Part shown: piece after piece, positions 44,741 to 54,535 of the stretch
Layout of the letters: every line of letters starts with the position of its first letter
Numbering within the stretch: position 1 is the first letter of the stretch
Source: Perca fluviatilis
Lineage: Eukaryota; Chordata; Actinopteri; Perciformes; Percidae
Length of the DNA: 64,000 bases
Direction: 5' to 3'
Assembly: GCF_010015445.1 (NCBI RefSeq)
Contig: NC_053133.1
Location: 558,001 to 622,000 of the forward strand
The notes under the pieces: generated by a model
What the model was told of the DNA's origin: nothing
Seen by the model: the letters and a program-made list of their open reading frames with translations, nothing else
Database searches by the model: none
Made by a program: the position numbers and the translations under genes

Positions 44741-45598
44741 CATCAACTTCGGCCCTGAAGGCAAAACCAAGTCTCCCCTGTGCCTCCCGGCCGCAGTCTG
44801 GAAGCTGAAGCAGGAACTGTTAACACAGGCTTTGTGTTTCCCTGTTGTATTATTATTAACTTTTGAAAATAAAATCAAGCCTCCTCTTATGGAGCAAGGA
44901 CAGTGACAGTAATTTTTGGCATCGAAAATAAAAGTTGGTATTGAAAATGAGACTTTTAGTGACAGTTTTTTTCCCCCACTGACAATGGTTTTCAACTTTC
45001 TGTCACTGTTTTGGCGTGGAGGCGAGGGGGCCAGGAGAGTGTGATTTATTTATATATAATCTGCTTACTAAGGAAAGAACGGTGCTCTTCTGGACCTGTC
45101 ATCCGTAACTAAGTAACTGTCTTGAACCATGTTGTCGTTATATTAGGTAGGCCCACTCAACAGTTTTAGAACAAGCAATTAAAATAAATCTGTGCAGCGG
45201 AGCAAGAGGTGAAACATTGTTTCAGCAAAGTATTTGAAGAAGAGTTGACACCCCTTTGCCAATGGTCGCATCATTTCGATGAGCAGACATTGAAATTAAC
45301 AACAGGGATTTATGTCCAGTTGCAAGTTCAAATACAACAGCACCAATGTGTGGCAAGTGAACAGAAATAGACAATTAAATCATTAACTAAAAGTCATGAT
45401 TGTGACAACCCTGGGCCACCGTGCCGCGGACAAGCCAGACTGATCTCATAAAGTGGCATGGTATTTTATTTTCAAAGTTAATAATAATACAACAGGGAAA
45501 CACAAAGCCTGTGTTAACAGTTCCTGCTTCAGCTTCCAGACTGCGGCCGGGAGGCACAGGGGAGACTTGTTTTTGCCTTCAAGGCCGAAGTTGATGTA
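44741..45598. repeat. Long inverted repeat, ~136-bp arms and ~586-bp spacer
   Basis: Arms 44741-44876 and 45463-45598 are near-perfect reverse complements. Shared segments include GTGCCTCCCGGCCGCAGTCT and GAAGCAGGAACTGTTAACAC. The spacer has no gene. Could be the ends of an inverted-repeat element or two copies of one repeat inserted in opposite orientation. Confidence 0.85.
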
Positions 45599-45761
45599 CA
45601 CTTCGGGGTTTACTTATATTAGACAACTTTACCAGTAATATCTTTTCAATTCGTATGCCGTTTTTGCGTGTTATCTAGACGCATAATCACTTTTTAGCGT
45701 GTTTATCAATGCCGTTTGTTCGCCGTAGAGAGTAGTATGAAAGGACGTAAGTCTGCAGAAA

Positions 45762-45836
45762 GAGGTTGGTTGGATTTGTTCATGGGTAAAACACAGGGCT
45801 TTCACCCAGAAGAGCCCAGATCGCGTCCCACGTGTG
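45762..45836 (+). repeat. tRNA-Glu-like SINE remnant, copy 3
   Basis: GAGGTTGGTTGG, CATGGGTAAAACACAGGG, CTTTCACCCAG and CCAGATCGCGTCCCACG in order. More diverged than the copy at 40518. Confidence 0.55.
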
Positions 45837-45889
45837 GTGTTTTTCAACCGTTTTTTTTTTTTTTTTTTTAAGCCTTCCCCAATGTTTAT

Positions 45890-46032
45890 TTCCTAAACCC
45901 AACCGTTTATTGTTTTCCTACGCGTGTGACGTTGGTCACCGTCGTGTTTTTGTCGTTTTTTTGTGTTACTAAAGCCTTTCTCAATTTTCCTAAACCCAAC
46001 CTTTTTTATTTTTTTACACGCGTGTGACGTTG
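45890..46032. repeat. Two-copy ~100-bp tandem with ACGCGTGTGACGTTG
   Basis: CCTAAACCCAACC followed by a T-rich run and CGCGTGTGACGTTG occurs at about 45893-45934 and 45990-46032. Confidence 0.7.
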
Positions 46033-46037
46033 TTCTG

Positions 46038-46079
46038 GCGATAGTACGGCACGTTCTCGCGATAGTACGGCACGTTCTC
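46038..46079. repeat. 21-bp tandem duplication
   Basis: GCGATAGTACGGCACGTTCT plus one C is repeated exactly twice, with a partial third (GAGATAAG) following. Confidence 0.9.
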
Positions 46080-46974
46080 GAGATAAGACACCACGTGGCC
46101 ATGATGCCATGTTGGACAAGCGGTACAAGGAGGACAAGAGTAGCAGAAAACCACTTGCAGCTGAAGCAGTAAGACAACAGGAATAACATAATCTAGCTTT
46201 AGGAAACTGGATAACTGATAATTATTTAGCTTATTTTCCTGCACTTGTTTCATCAGAAATTCTAATATGCTAACCAATCAAAGACCGCAAAATATTTTGG
46301 TTGTCTGAGTAGTTTAAACTTACCTTACTTAATCATGTTCATTTGGGTTGATACTACATTAGTTGTTTGTGTGTTGACTTTTTGAAAATGTATTCTGCTG
46401 TGGTAGTGCTGTAGTGGAACGCAATATTTAAAAAGCTATTTCTGATATGTTGTAATTAGTTATATAGTCATGTAATTAAACTGTATACTATATTACCATT
46501 GAATAATATTGTATGTTCCTTATATTCATATTGTTCTACAAATTATGAATAATCTTGACCTACTTAATCCTTGACTCACTTTCCTACTCCTTAAAATTTC
46601 GTCGCTTAAAAATTATCTTTTTTTGTGAGTTCTGCATTGTCAAATTGATGTGCTGCCAAGGTCTTTTAATTATACCTCATAACCCATCAGAAAGTGGGTT
46701 ATAGGTGGGTAAGAATATGTGCTGAGTTAAGATTTTATAATGAAGGTACCATTTCTAAGTCCATAAGCATTCACAGTTTATGACCTGCCACTACTGTGGA
46801 ACTGTGATGTACTTGAGATCTCAACATGAGCAGAGGATTTTTGTCATTGCTATTGTTGTTATCACTATTTTCATAATTGCTACTTCACCAAGTGCTATTT
46901 GTGCTGGCAACAGATTGATCTTTAGTAGCAGATTTAGCAGCAGAATCATCTTGTGGAGAAGAAAATGTTATTAC

Positions 46975-47077
46975 CTTTGGGAGTTTAGCAATTTGCTTCT
47001 TACTTGTCAGTCTCTTAAGAGGGGCCTTGTGGAAGATTTGGGGGGCCGGAGGCATTTGCCTGTTTGCCTGGAGGTAC
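46975..47077 (-). CDS. Candidate isolated exon of unknown gene
   Basis: On the minus strand an acceptor-like AATCTACAG precedes TACCTCCAGG. The frame reads YLQANRQMPPAPQIFHKAPL and KRLTSKKQIAKLPK, ending AAAG before the donor GTAATA. The composition is protein-like (Pro, Lys, hydrophobic) and unlike the simple repeats around it. I recognise no family, and no neighbouring exon was found. It may equally be a chance frame; the remainder of 46096-47571 shows no other gene. Confidence 0.25.
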
Positions 47078-47571
47078 TGTAGATTTACACTGCAGTATGG
47101 AACCTTGTATGTATGTAGGAACGGTGGGTGGGAGCATCCAGCTCCAGGTGTGAAGAGAAGAAAGAAGAGAGGCAGAGAAAGAGTTCTTATGAATTCCAGA
47201 AGACCCCACCTCCCCCCTCTCACTCTGTCTGCCTCTCTCGCCCTCAGACCTTGTTCACTTGATGACCTGTGGAGCCTAAGACAAGCAGCTACAATATCTA
47301 CCTTGATCTGAATGATCTGTAATGTTCAGACACACCTCCCGTCTGACGGCCTCAGCTGACTCCCACTTCTGCTAGAATATTTATCTTGCTGGAGCCTATT
47401 TGCTATTCATTTTGATCTTGAAAGACACAGTAATAAATAAATATATGTAGTGGAACAGTGCATAATGCATTGCAAAAGAAGTGGGTGGCATGAAGACTGA
47501 ACCCAACTCAAAGGGGTACTTGAAGAAGATGAGATAATAGAGCATGCACAGATTTGCACACACCGACGCAC

Positions 47572-47584
47572 ATATGCACACACA

Positions 47585-47639
<55 letters not shown>

Positions 47640-47643
47640 ACAC
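47572..47643. repeat. (CA)n microsatellite
   Basis: Long CA run with a few TA and AA interruptions. Confidence 0.96.
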
Positions 47644-47746
47644 TTATGCAGATGTTTGGTGGCCTGTAGCATCTTCAGTGGCTGGTGTACCAGAGGATCA
47701 GTCACATACTGTAAGTTAGAGACGGTGCTATAGGAAGGAGATCAAA

Positions 47747-47774
47747 GACACACACACACACACACACACACACG
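47747..47774. repeat. (AC)n microsatellite
   Basis: About thirteen AC repeats after AAAG. The following 47775-48599 is AT-rich without a supported gene. Confidence 0.95.
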
Positions 47775-48599
47775 AGCCTGCCTTAGATTCACATTTCTGA
47801 ACTCCACTTGACAGAAATTAGGAAAAAAGCTTTCCATAACATTTGGAGTAAATTTTTTTTTTTTAACTGGCTCGATCCCAAGGTAATGCAATTTTTGGAG
47901 ACAAACTGAAACATTTGCATGGAGCAACTGGTCTGAAGAACCATATCAGTTATTGCACATGTTTTAGAAATTTACAACCTTCTCTTCTAAAACTTTTGTT
48001 TATATACTAAATGGGATTCCCTTTTGGCGGAAACATGATTGCTTTATGCTTTATGTTGACTGGCAATGTTTTTTTTCCAGTCCAGGAAGCGCTCTGTTTT
48101 TGTACCACACAGGTTGTAGAGAACTGGATGGTGTGCGTACAGGACTTTGACGTATGAGACTGAATCTCAAGTCTGGCCTCCCGCATATGGTTAGGTTATA
48201 GCTACTATAAGGCTTCCTCCTCAACGTTGATGATTTATATCATAAGTCTAGAATATGTTTTCCTACGTGGATGATTCCACCATCTTTGCACCAATAACAG
48301 CTCAAAGGTGGAAGGTCCCCTTTGAGCCCAGTAAATGTGCAAGGCAACGATCCCATCTTGCCCTGATTTCCTCTTTTGGAGAACAATTTAAAAAACAAAA
48401 AAAGCTTAAAGAGCAGATGGAAGTTCTGGGAATATGCATTGACAGAAAACTCCAGTAGACCAACTGTCTGTCTAGCATATGCAAACGTGTTGGACAACAT
48501 CTCGGAGCATTGTGGAAGTTGGCCAACTAGCTTGATCCTAGAACCAGAGCGTTTTCATATTCAGGCCTGTGAAACAGGTTGTTGTGCTAAACTCTATAA

Positions 48600-48813
48600 T
48601 GGCTAAGGAACGTTTTTGCTGACTTTTTAAGGGCTTTATGTCAACAAAACTGTAAGTGAGAAGGCTATATAGGACATGCAATAATACGGTCATAGATATT
48701 TGCGTTTTCGATTAAATAAAAGCATGTCAATAAACTATACATGTCTGACCCATGATGTCATTCTTATTTTCCAGTGTGGCCCATGGTGAAATTGAGTTTG
48801 AAACCCCTGCCCT
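48600..48813 (+). mobile_element. hAT-like relic, 3' portion (relative of 57576)
   Basis: Matches the right half of 57576-57962 across GGGCTTTATGTC, ACTGTAAGTGAGAA, ATGCAATAATAC, ATTAAATAAAAGCATGTCAA and CCAGTGTGGCCC. It ends GAGTTTGAAACCCCTG, resembling a hAT terminus. The left end is missing. Confidence 0.7.
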
Positions 48814-48949
48814 AAAGGATTATGCCATCACCAAGCTGAGCCATCGCAGAACAGTTGCTGTAACAACTTCTTGTCAAAATGCATACTCCTAACTTTTCAG
48901 CAGACCTGAAAACACTACTACCCTCAACTCATGTCCCAGGAATCTCTGA

Positions 48950-49182
48950 ATCTCTCGGTTGTTACCACCAAGCCATGCTTTGTCATTCCCCAGGGCTTAC
49001 ACCAAATGCCTTGACAGGAGCTTTCTCCACTCTGCTGTAACAACATGGAACAGCCTTCCCCCTGCTGTCATCGGTGACATCACATCAAGTAGTGTTCAAT
49101 CCTTTAAGAAGAGATTGAATAAACATCTCCTCAGCATGAGATTGCTATCCCAAAGCTCAATGACTTCAAGCATGCACTAAAC
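48950..49182 (+). pseudogene. LINE ORF2 C-terminal fragment
   Basis: The frame reads YTKCLDRSFLHSAVTTWNSL, PPAVIGDITSSSV and QSFKKRLNKHLL. The pattern RSF-x-x-SAV-x-x-WNSLPP followed by a basic helix is typical of the end of non-LTR retrotransposon polymerase proteins. It is a short 5'-truncated relic with no catalytic domain. Confidence 0.65.
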
Positions 49183-49968
49183 AGCTTCATATATATTCCT
49201 GAGTGGCTGCAGATCAGTGATAGGCTGTCTGAATGTAGCTTGTATCTGCTGAAGAAATACAAAATAAAAATGCTGTCAGTCAAATCAATGCTTTTTTTTA
49301 GCTGCATCCTTAAAAACTGAGTAATGCAAGATAACAGCGCAGCAGGCTATACACCTACAAGCTATAACTAAGTACGTCTACTCTTACCTAACCATAAAAC
49401 TGAATGTGTTGAAAACAAAAAGAGTTGACAAAACTGGAGGGCAGAGTGCGTTGTAGTGTATGTGGGCTGGAAAGTGAATAATATGGATATTGATTCATAG
49501 TTCACTCATGATTAATCACAAATTTAATGCACATTTTTATCTGTTCTAAATGTACATTAAAAGGGATATTTTTGTTTATATTTGTTTTAATGCTCATGGG
49601 AGTGGACAAATATGCTTGCCTTATGCAAATGTTTATATTATTATTATTGCAACAATCCAAAACAAAGACAAATACTGTCTAGAATATTCTCCAGAATAAC
49701 CTCAAAGGTACAGTATGCTTGGAAAATATCCTAAATGCATTATATGGCAAACCCATCAAGCCCATTAAAGCAACAACAGATGGCCGTATCGACCTAAGTA
49801 TAACATTACTTGGTAATACTAACTTTACAGTTGTAAAAGTTACCCAAACAAATCCTTTTTTTTTCAAGCAGCTTAACACAAAACAGTAATTAAAAAATTA
49901 AAACATGTCTGTCATTACTTTCTGACTTACCTACTCTGTGGCTCCGAGCCCATTGGTACCTACTGAAT
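49183..49968. other. AT-rich, no gene seen
   Basis: No supported coding or repeat feature. Confidence 0.5.
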
Positions 49969-50026
49969 TATATATACACACATATATATATATATATATA
50001 CACACACACATATATATATATATATA
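49969..50026. repeat. (TA)n/(CA)n compound microsatellite
   Basis: Alternating TATATA and ACACAC blocks. Confidence 0.95.
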
Positions 50027-50189
50027 ATTTGCATAGTTTCTGGTTTTTCTAGTTTTTTTTCATTTTTTCATTTGTTGGATTAATCCACATTTGGTCGCTA
50101 ATGAGTATTTCCGGCAGCAGTACAGTATGTGTGCAACTGAGCCAGTACTGTACAGTACAATGTGTGAGGTCTCAACATGTTTGATAAGA

Positions 50190-50262
50190 AGACAAAAAGC
50201 CTTTATTGTCATTATATTACAATGAATACAATGAAATTATGAGTGCCCCTCCCAGCGGTGCC
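50190..50262 (-). repeat. Probable LINE 3' end fragment
   Basis: AAAAGCCTTTATTGTCATTAT followed by ACAATGAATACAATGAAATT resembles, from memory, the reverse complement of a common teleost LINE tail. No coding part is present. Confidence 0.4.
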
Positions 50263-50363
50263 ATAAAGAAAATTATATTGCACACATCCACGTATACAAC
50301 ATTCATTCATTCATCATAAAACAAGGGCACGTAGTTTGTGACAATAAATATTTTTCACAGTTC

Positions 50364-50409
<46 letters not shown>

Positions 50410-50412
50410 TAA
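50364..50412. repeat. (TAA)n microsatellite
   Basis: About fifteen TAA repeats. The following 50413-51409 has no supported gene. Confidence 0.96.
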
Positions 50413-51409
50413 TATAATGCTCAGATTAATAAAATAGATTGTAAAAACACTAACAAAATGTGAATATGGGTGCAGAGTCATGTGTGGAAATTTAGATTTT
50501 AGGATAGCCTTTGGAAAGAAACTGTTAATTAATCATTGGTTAATGTTCACAAATTTGTGGTTTCAAAGTAGTAGCAAATGAACATACTTTTGAAGAAGCA
50601 ATGTTGCACTTTTACTACAAAACAAAGAAATATTTGCAACACTTGTATGAGTCTTTAAGAAGTATTCAAAGTATGGGGTGATTTCTGCTTCATTGACTAG
50701 TTCTGAACGAAAAATCTGATAGAGGATAAACGGTTCATTGTGTGCGTCTCAGCCAATTACATATTTCAGAGACACACTGTCTGCTTTATCATTATAAGTG
50801 TATGCACTGAAAATCTTTGATACACTACATTGCACTGAAGCTAGCAATTATATGCATATCTTATACAAATACATTTTAAACTTCCAGTTTCACTAACTTC
50901 CTAAAGTTAATATTTGTGCACATCCCTCCTTCAAATCAAACTTACACAGCTATTTGCCTGAACAAATTGTTCTCCAGTCTTTTACACACATACACACAGT
51001 TGCATCTTCAAGCTGACATGGTGTATCACTGGTCTCTTGTTTGCCTGTGATTATCAAACCCACTCATGTTCTATTTCTGCCATGCATTAACCTTTGAAAT
51101 CATAGCGTGTCCCTCAGACACACACGGCTTTCCACTAACATCAGAGCAATGCAAACAGCATAGTTATCTCTTACCACTTGGCAAAATATGGGGGCGATTT
51201 GTGTGTCACACACTTCTTTATTGTGCAGTGCACACTAATTTGCTTTGAGGCTATTCTTGTGGTTGTCACATTGTAGGCTTGTAGATACCCAGATTATAGA
51301 TCTTTATCTACAGACTTTTTAGACTATAGACTTTCCTAGATCAACATGGTGCCAGCTACAGTGCACATTGTTTTATCTTGTTTTTAGTTCTAATTTAGTT
51401 TTCAGCTGC

Positions 51410-51640
51410 AGTACCCAGACATCTTTCACTACAGATGAGTTCATACACCTCACGGAAACAGCTCCAGCTGACTCAGTTCTCACTTTAGCAGACATCTTTA
51501 GCAACTTACTGAAGACATGCTTCCTACCAGCCTGCTTTGAATCTTCCACGATCATCCCTGTCCCCAACAAAACAAAGATCACAGGACTGAATGACTGCAG
51601 ACCCGTCGTCCTGACTTCTGTGGTAATGAATTCTAATTCT
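51410..51640 (+). pseudogene. LINE reverse-transcriptase fragment
   Basis: The frame reads [31 protein letters not shown] and [14 protein letters not shown]. The motif IIPVPKK followed by LNDYRPVALTSVVMK is the early reverse-transcriptase region of fish L2/CR1-like LINEs. This copy has N for K and C for Y and stops soon after. Catalytic motifs are absent. Confidence 0.75.
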
Positions 51641-52248
51641 AATATTTTGTAAAGTATCCCTGTATGTGATTACCTGCCTGGCTTGACACATTCACTTGCG
51701 GAGGAAATAGAGGAGACGGCGAAACGATCACTGCAGTGCGGGCCGGAGCGGTCGCTCCATGCATGATCGCTGCCGATGTGGCAGGACAGATTGAATAACA
51801 TGGGCGCTGAAATTAAAATAGCTCCACTTCACGGTGGCTGTTCGCAAAAAAATTACCCTAGCTAGCTAGCTACCGCTAGCGTTTGGTAGTAATTCAACAC
51901 ATTCTCACACCCAACTCGTAAAATAAGGACGTTCGGTCAGGAGCCTTTCTCGTTCTTATTGACATTAAAAGTCACCTTTAGCGTCTCATGTAAACGTGCT
52001 TGGTCGCCACTATTGCCGTCCCTTTTGACTCGCTTGGTCGGGATGGTTGGGTTTAGGAAAGGGTCGTGGGTGGGCGTACGGTTCTGTGACACGCGGGAGG
52101 AAAGAAAAAAGTGACTCTATAAAGCGACTCCAGCAAGCGGGGGAGGACGCCTCACACGCCGGGAGACGGCCGCGGGTGAAGCGCGACAATAACGGAATTG
52201 CGGAGGTTGGGTTTAGGAGAAAAACAACGGGGAAAGGATGCCTCAAAA

Positions 52249-52322
52249 GCCGGGAAACACACGCCGGAGACGGGGAAACAAAAACGCCGGGAAACACACG
52301 CCGGAGACGGGGAAACAAAAAC
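52249..52322. repeat. 37-bp tandem duplication
   Basis: GCCGGGAAACACACGCCGGA and the following 17 bp occur twice in succession, with a partial third start (GCCACACC). Confidence 0.9.
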
Positions 52323-52332
52323 GCCACACCCG

Positions 52333-52408
52333 GGACACAAACCCGAGTCTGAAAAGTCAGAGAGTGAAAGTCCGGTGTTTTACCCACCCGCCACCCCAAC
52401 CAACCTCC
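52333..52408 (-). repeat. tRNA-Glu-like SINE remnant, copy 4
   Basis: On the minus strand GGAGGTTGGTTGGGGTGG, GGGTAAAACACCGGACTTTC and GGGTTTGTGTCCCGG appear in order, with an insertion of AGAGTGAAAG-type sequence. Inside the inverted-repeat element 51895-52575. Confidence 0.55.
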
Positions 52409-52575
52409 TCACACAGCAATTTCCCCTTACATACCACTCGCTAAATATCATCCAACTGCAGCTCTCCCCAGTACGTTATACAAATACGCCGAAGGGTGCC
52501 TTTTTCGTCACATCAGACGCTGAAGGCCACTGCCCAAACGTACTTATTTTACGAGTTCGGAATGAGAACGGGTTG

Positions 52576-54231
52576 GGTAATTTAAGGGAAAGTTTGATTT
52601 TCTGTCCTGCCCTACATGCAGATGATAGGCGGCAGTACCCAGAGGTCTGCGTTTATCCGGTAAAACTCCTTCAAAAGGGTTGAAAATCGGCAACTTTCAC
52701 ACTCTACATGTTTGCTGCTTCCTGTTTGATGCTGGAGGGAGCGCACCCATTGGTATATGACAATATTCACATGATTTTCACATAATATCAAACACGTTTA
52801 ATTTTGTCGGAACGTCAAGACGAGAAAAAGACTGACTTGGACTGAGTATTATGACCACCTTACATCAAAACCATTGAGACGACGGGAGGGTGCCCCAAAT
52901 AGAGCAAGACTCATGATTTCATTCAGATTTTGGCAATTTGTCTGCGACAGTGGAATCTGAAAAGTCGTTTTGTGAAAAGTCGTTTGGTGTAAGGTCGGCA
53001 TTAGCTGGATTTCCTCTGGATAGAAAATTGATGGAGACCAATGGCTTAATGGAATGTTGTGAAATGAAACCTAAAACAGTATGCTTTGGGAGATGGTACC
53101 GAAACTTACAGTACCTATTATCTAAATGTGCTTACAGAAGCACTGGTATGGTTTTCTAATGGTTGACTGACCTTTGCAGCTTCAAACTACTCAGTGAGCC
53201 GCTCATACAATAAACTGTACTTACAAGCTAAAGGTGTGGCAGACTCCTGGCTTGTGACAGTCAGCTCAGCTGTTTCAAATGGGCTGGTGTGGTGTGTAAA
53301 CAAACATGAAAATGCCACATCAGGATGCAAATAAGCCAAAAATGAATAATTATTCTTGTCAGTTTTGAGGACAACAAAACAACAGTAATCTTTGCTGGGA
53401 GACAGTGCACTGAATTGCATAAGGGCTGGAAGCTGGCCATCACAATGCAGCTGTTCCATTTGTCATAGCCAAACATACAGACAACAGCTCTGAGAGGAAA
53501 TAGAGTGTATAGGAAAATAAAAAGAGAAAGATTTCCCTTTGTTATCAGGCACCTGTAATATCTGCATATCTCTCGTCTTTACATATGGCAGCTCAAACAA
53601 CCCTCAAAGCTGTCTTTCTCCCGGCTCAATTTTCCTGAAACCCTAACTGAAAATCATTAACTAAAAAGGCTGTATTGTGCGGAAGTCATTTATAGCTACA
53701 TTTTGTTGAGTAAATGCACCATAGCAATGGAATGGCCTACTCCATCTGCACAGCAGGTTAAAAGGAATCATTGAAAAGTTATTGCATTTAATTTAGCTTG
53801 GTGCTATGAATGATTTATTTGAAAGTCCCATTACAAGAGGAAAAGAGCCCTATTTTCTGAATGCCTAACGACTGGAGTGGGGGTTACAGGAAAAATTTTG
53901 TCCATTAGTCGCCATAGACGTGTGAAAAAAAGGAGATTAATTTTAGTGTGGTAATGAAACTACAGTCTCTCTACAGACAAATTTATTTGGAGCCTTTTAA
54001 AATATAAGAGAGATAGATGGTTTACTGTGTCCAAAATAATTGCCTGTATCATGAGAGTTCATTAAGTTAAAGCAGGGTGTGTTTCCAACCATCACATTTG
54101 GACATAAGTTGTTGCAATCATAAAGGATGGAGTTCTTCTGTACCTCAGTAACCTCAGTGGCAGATTTACAGGAGGGGAACTGGTGCAAAACCTAAACACT
54201 CTTTCACACACACATACACACATAGTGCGTG
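52576..54231. other. Unique-looking AT-rich DNA, no gene seen
   Basis: Short frames only, without domains or splice pairs. Confidence 0.55.
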
Positions 54232-54502
54232 GCACTATCTTTGTGGGGACCTGTCATTGACATAATGCATTCCCTAGCCCCTTACCCTAACCGTAATCAT
54301 CACAACTAAATGCCTAACCTTAACCCTTACCCTTACCCTCACCCTAACCATAACCTAATTCTATCCCTAATCCTTAAACAAAGTCTTAACCCTCAAACAG
54401 CCCTTTAAACTTGTGGGGTCCAGCATTTTGGCCCCACAAAACTGTGTGCTGTATTCACAGTTTTTGAACCCCACGAATATAGTTAAAGAAGAACACACAC
54501 AC

Positions 54503-54533
<31 letters not shown>
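54232..54533. repeat. Telomere-like teleost repeat with (AC)n tail
   Basis: Starts GTGGCACTATCTTTGTGGGG, continues with CCTTACCCTAACC, CCTTACCCTTACCC and CACCCTAACCATAACC, and ends TTGTGGGGTCCAGCATTTTG before an (AC)n run at 54493-54533. The TAACCC-like words resemble vertebrate telomere repeats, but irregularly. I recall this as a common fish interspersed repeat, so it need not mark an old telomere. Confidence 0.65.

Positions 54534-54535
<2 letters not shown>

Larger units (their letters stand above)
51895..52575. mobile_element. 681-bp inverted-repeat element carrying a tRNA-like segment
   Basis: The left end CAACACATTCTCACACC and, inward, AACTCGTAAAATAAGGACGT are mirrored at the right (reversed: CAACCCGTTCTCATTCC and AACTCGTAAAATAAGTACGT). 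No transposase. Flanks GGTAGTAATT and GGTAATTT are suggestive but not an exact target duplication. Confidence 0.72.

Noticed and set aside
47396..47643. Cys/Val-repeat open frames
   Set aside because: Translation of the (CA)n microsatellite on the minus strand.
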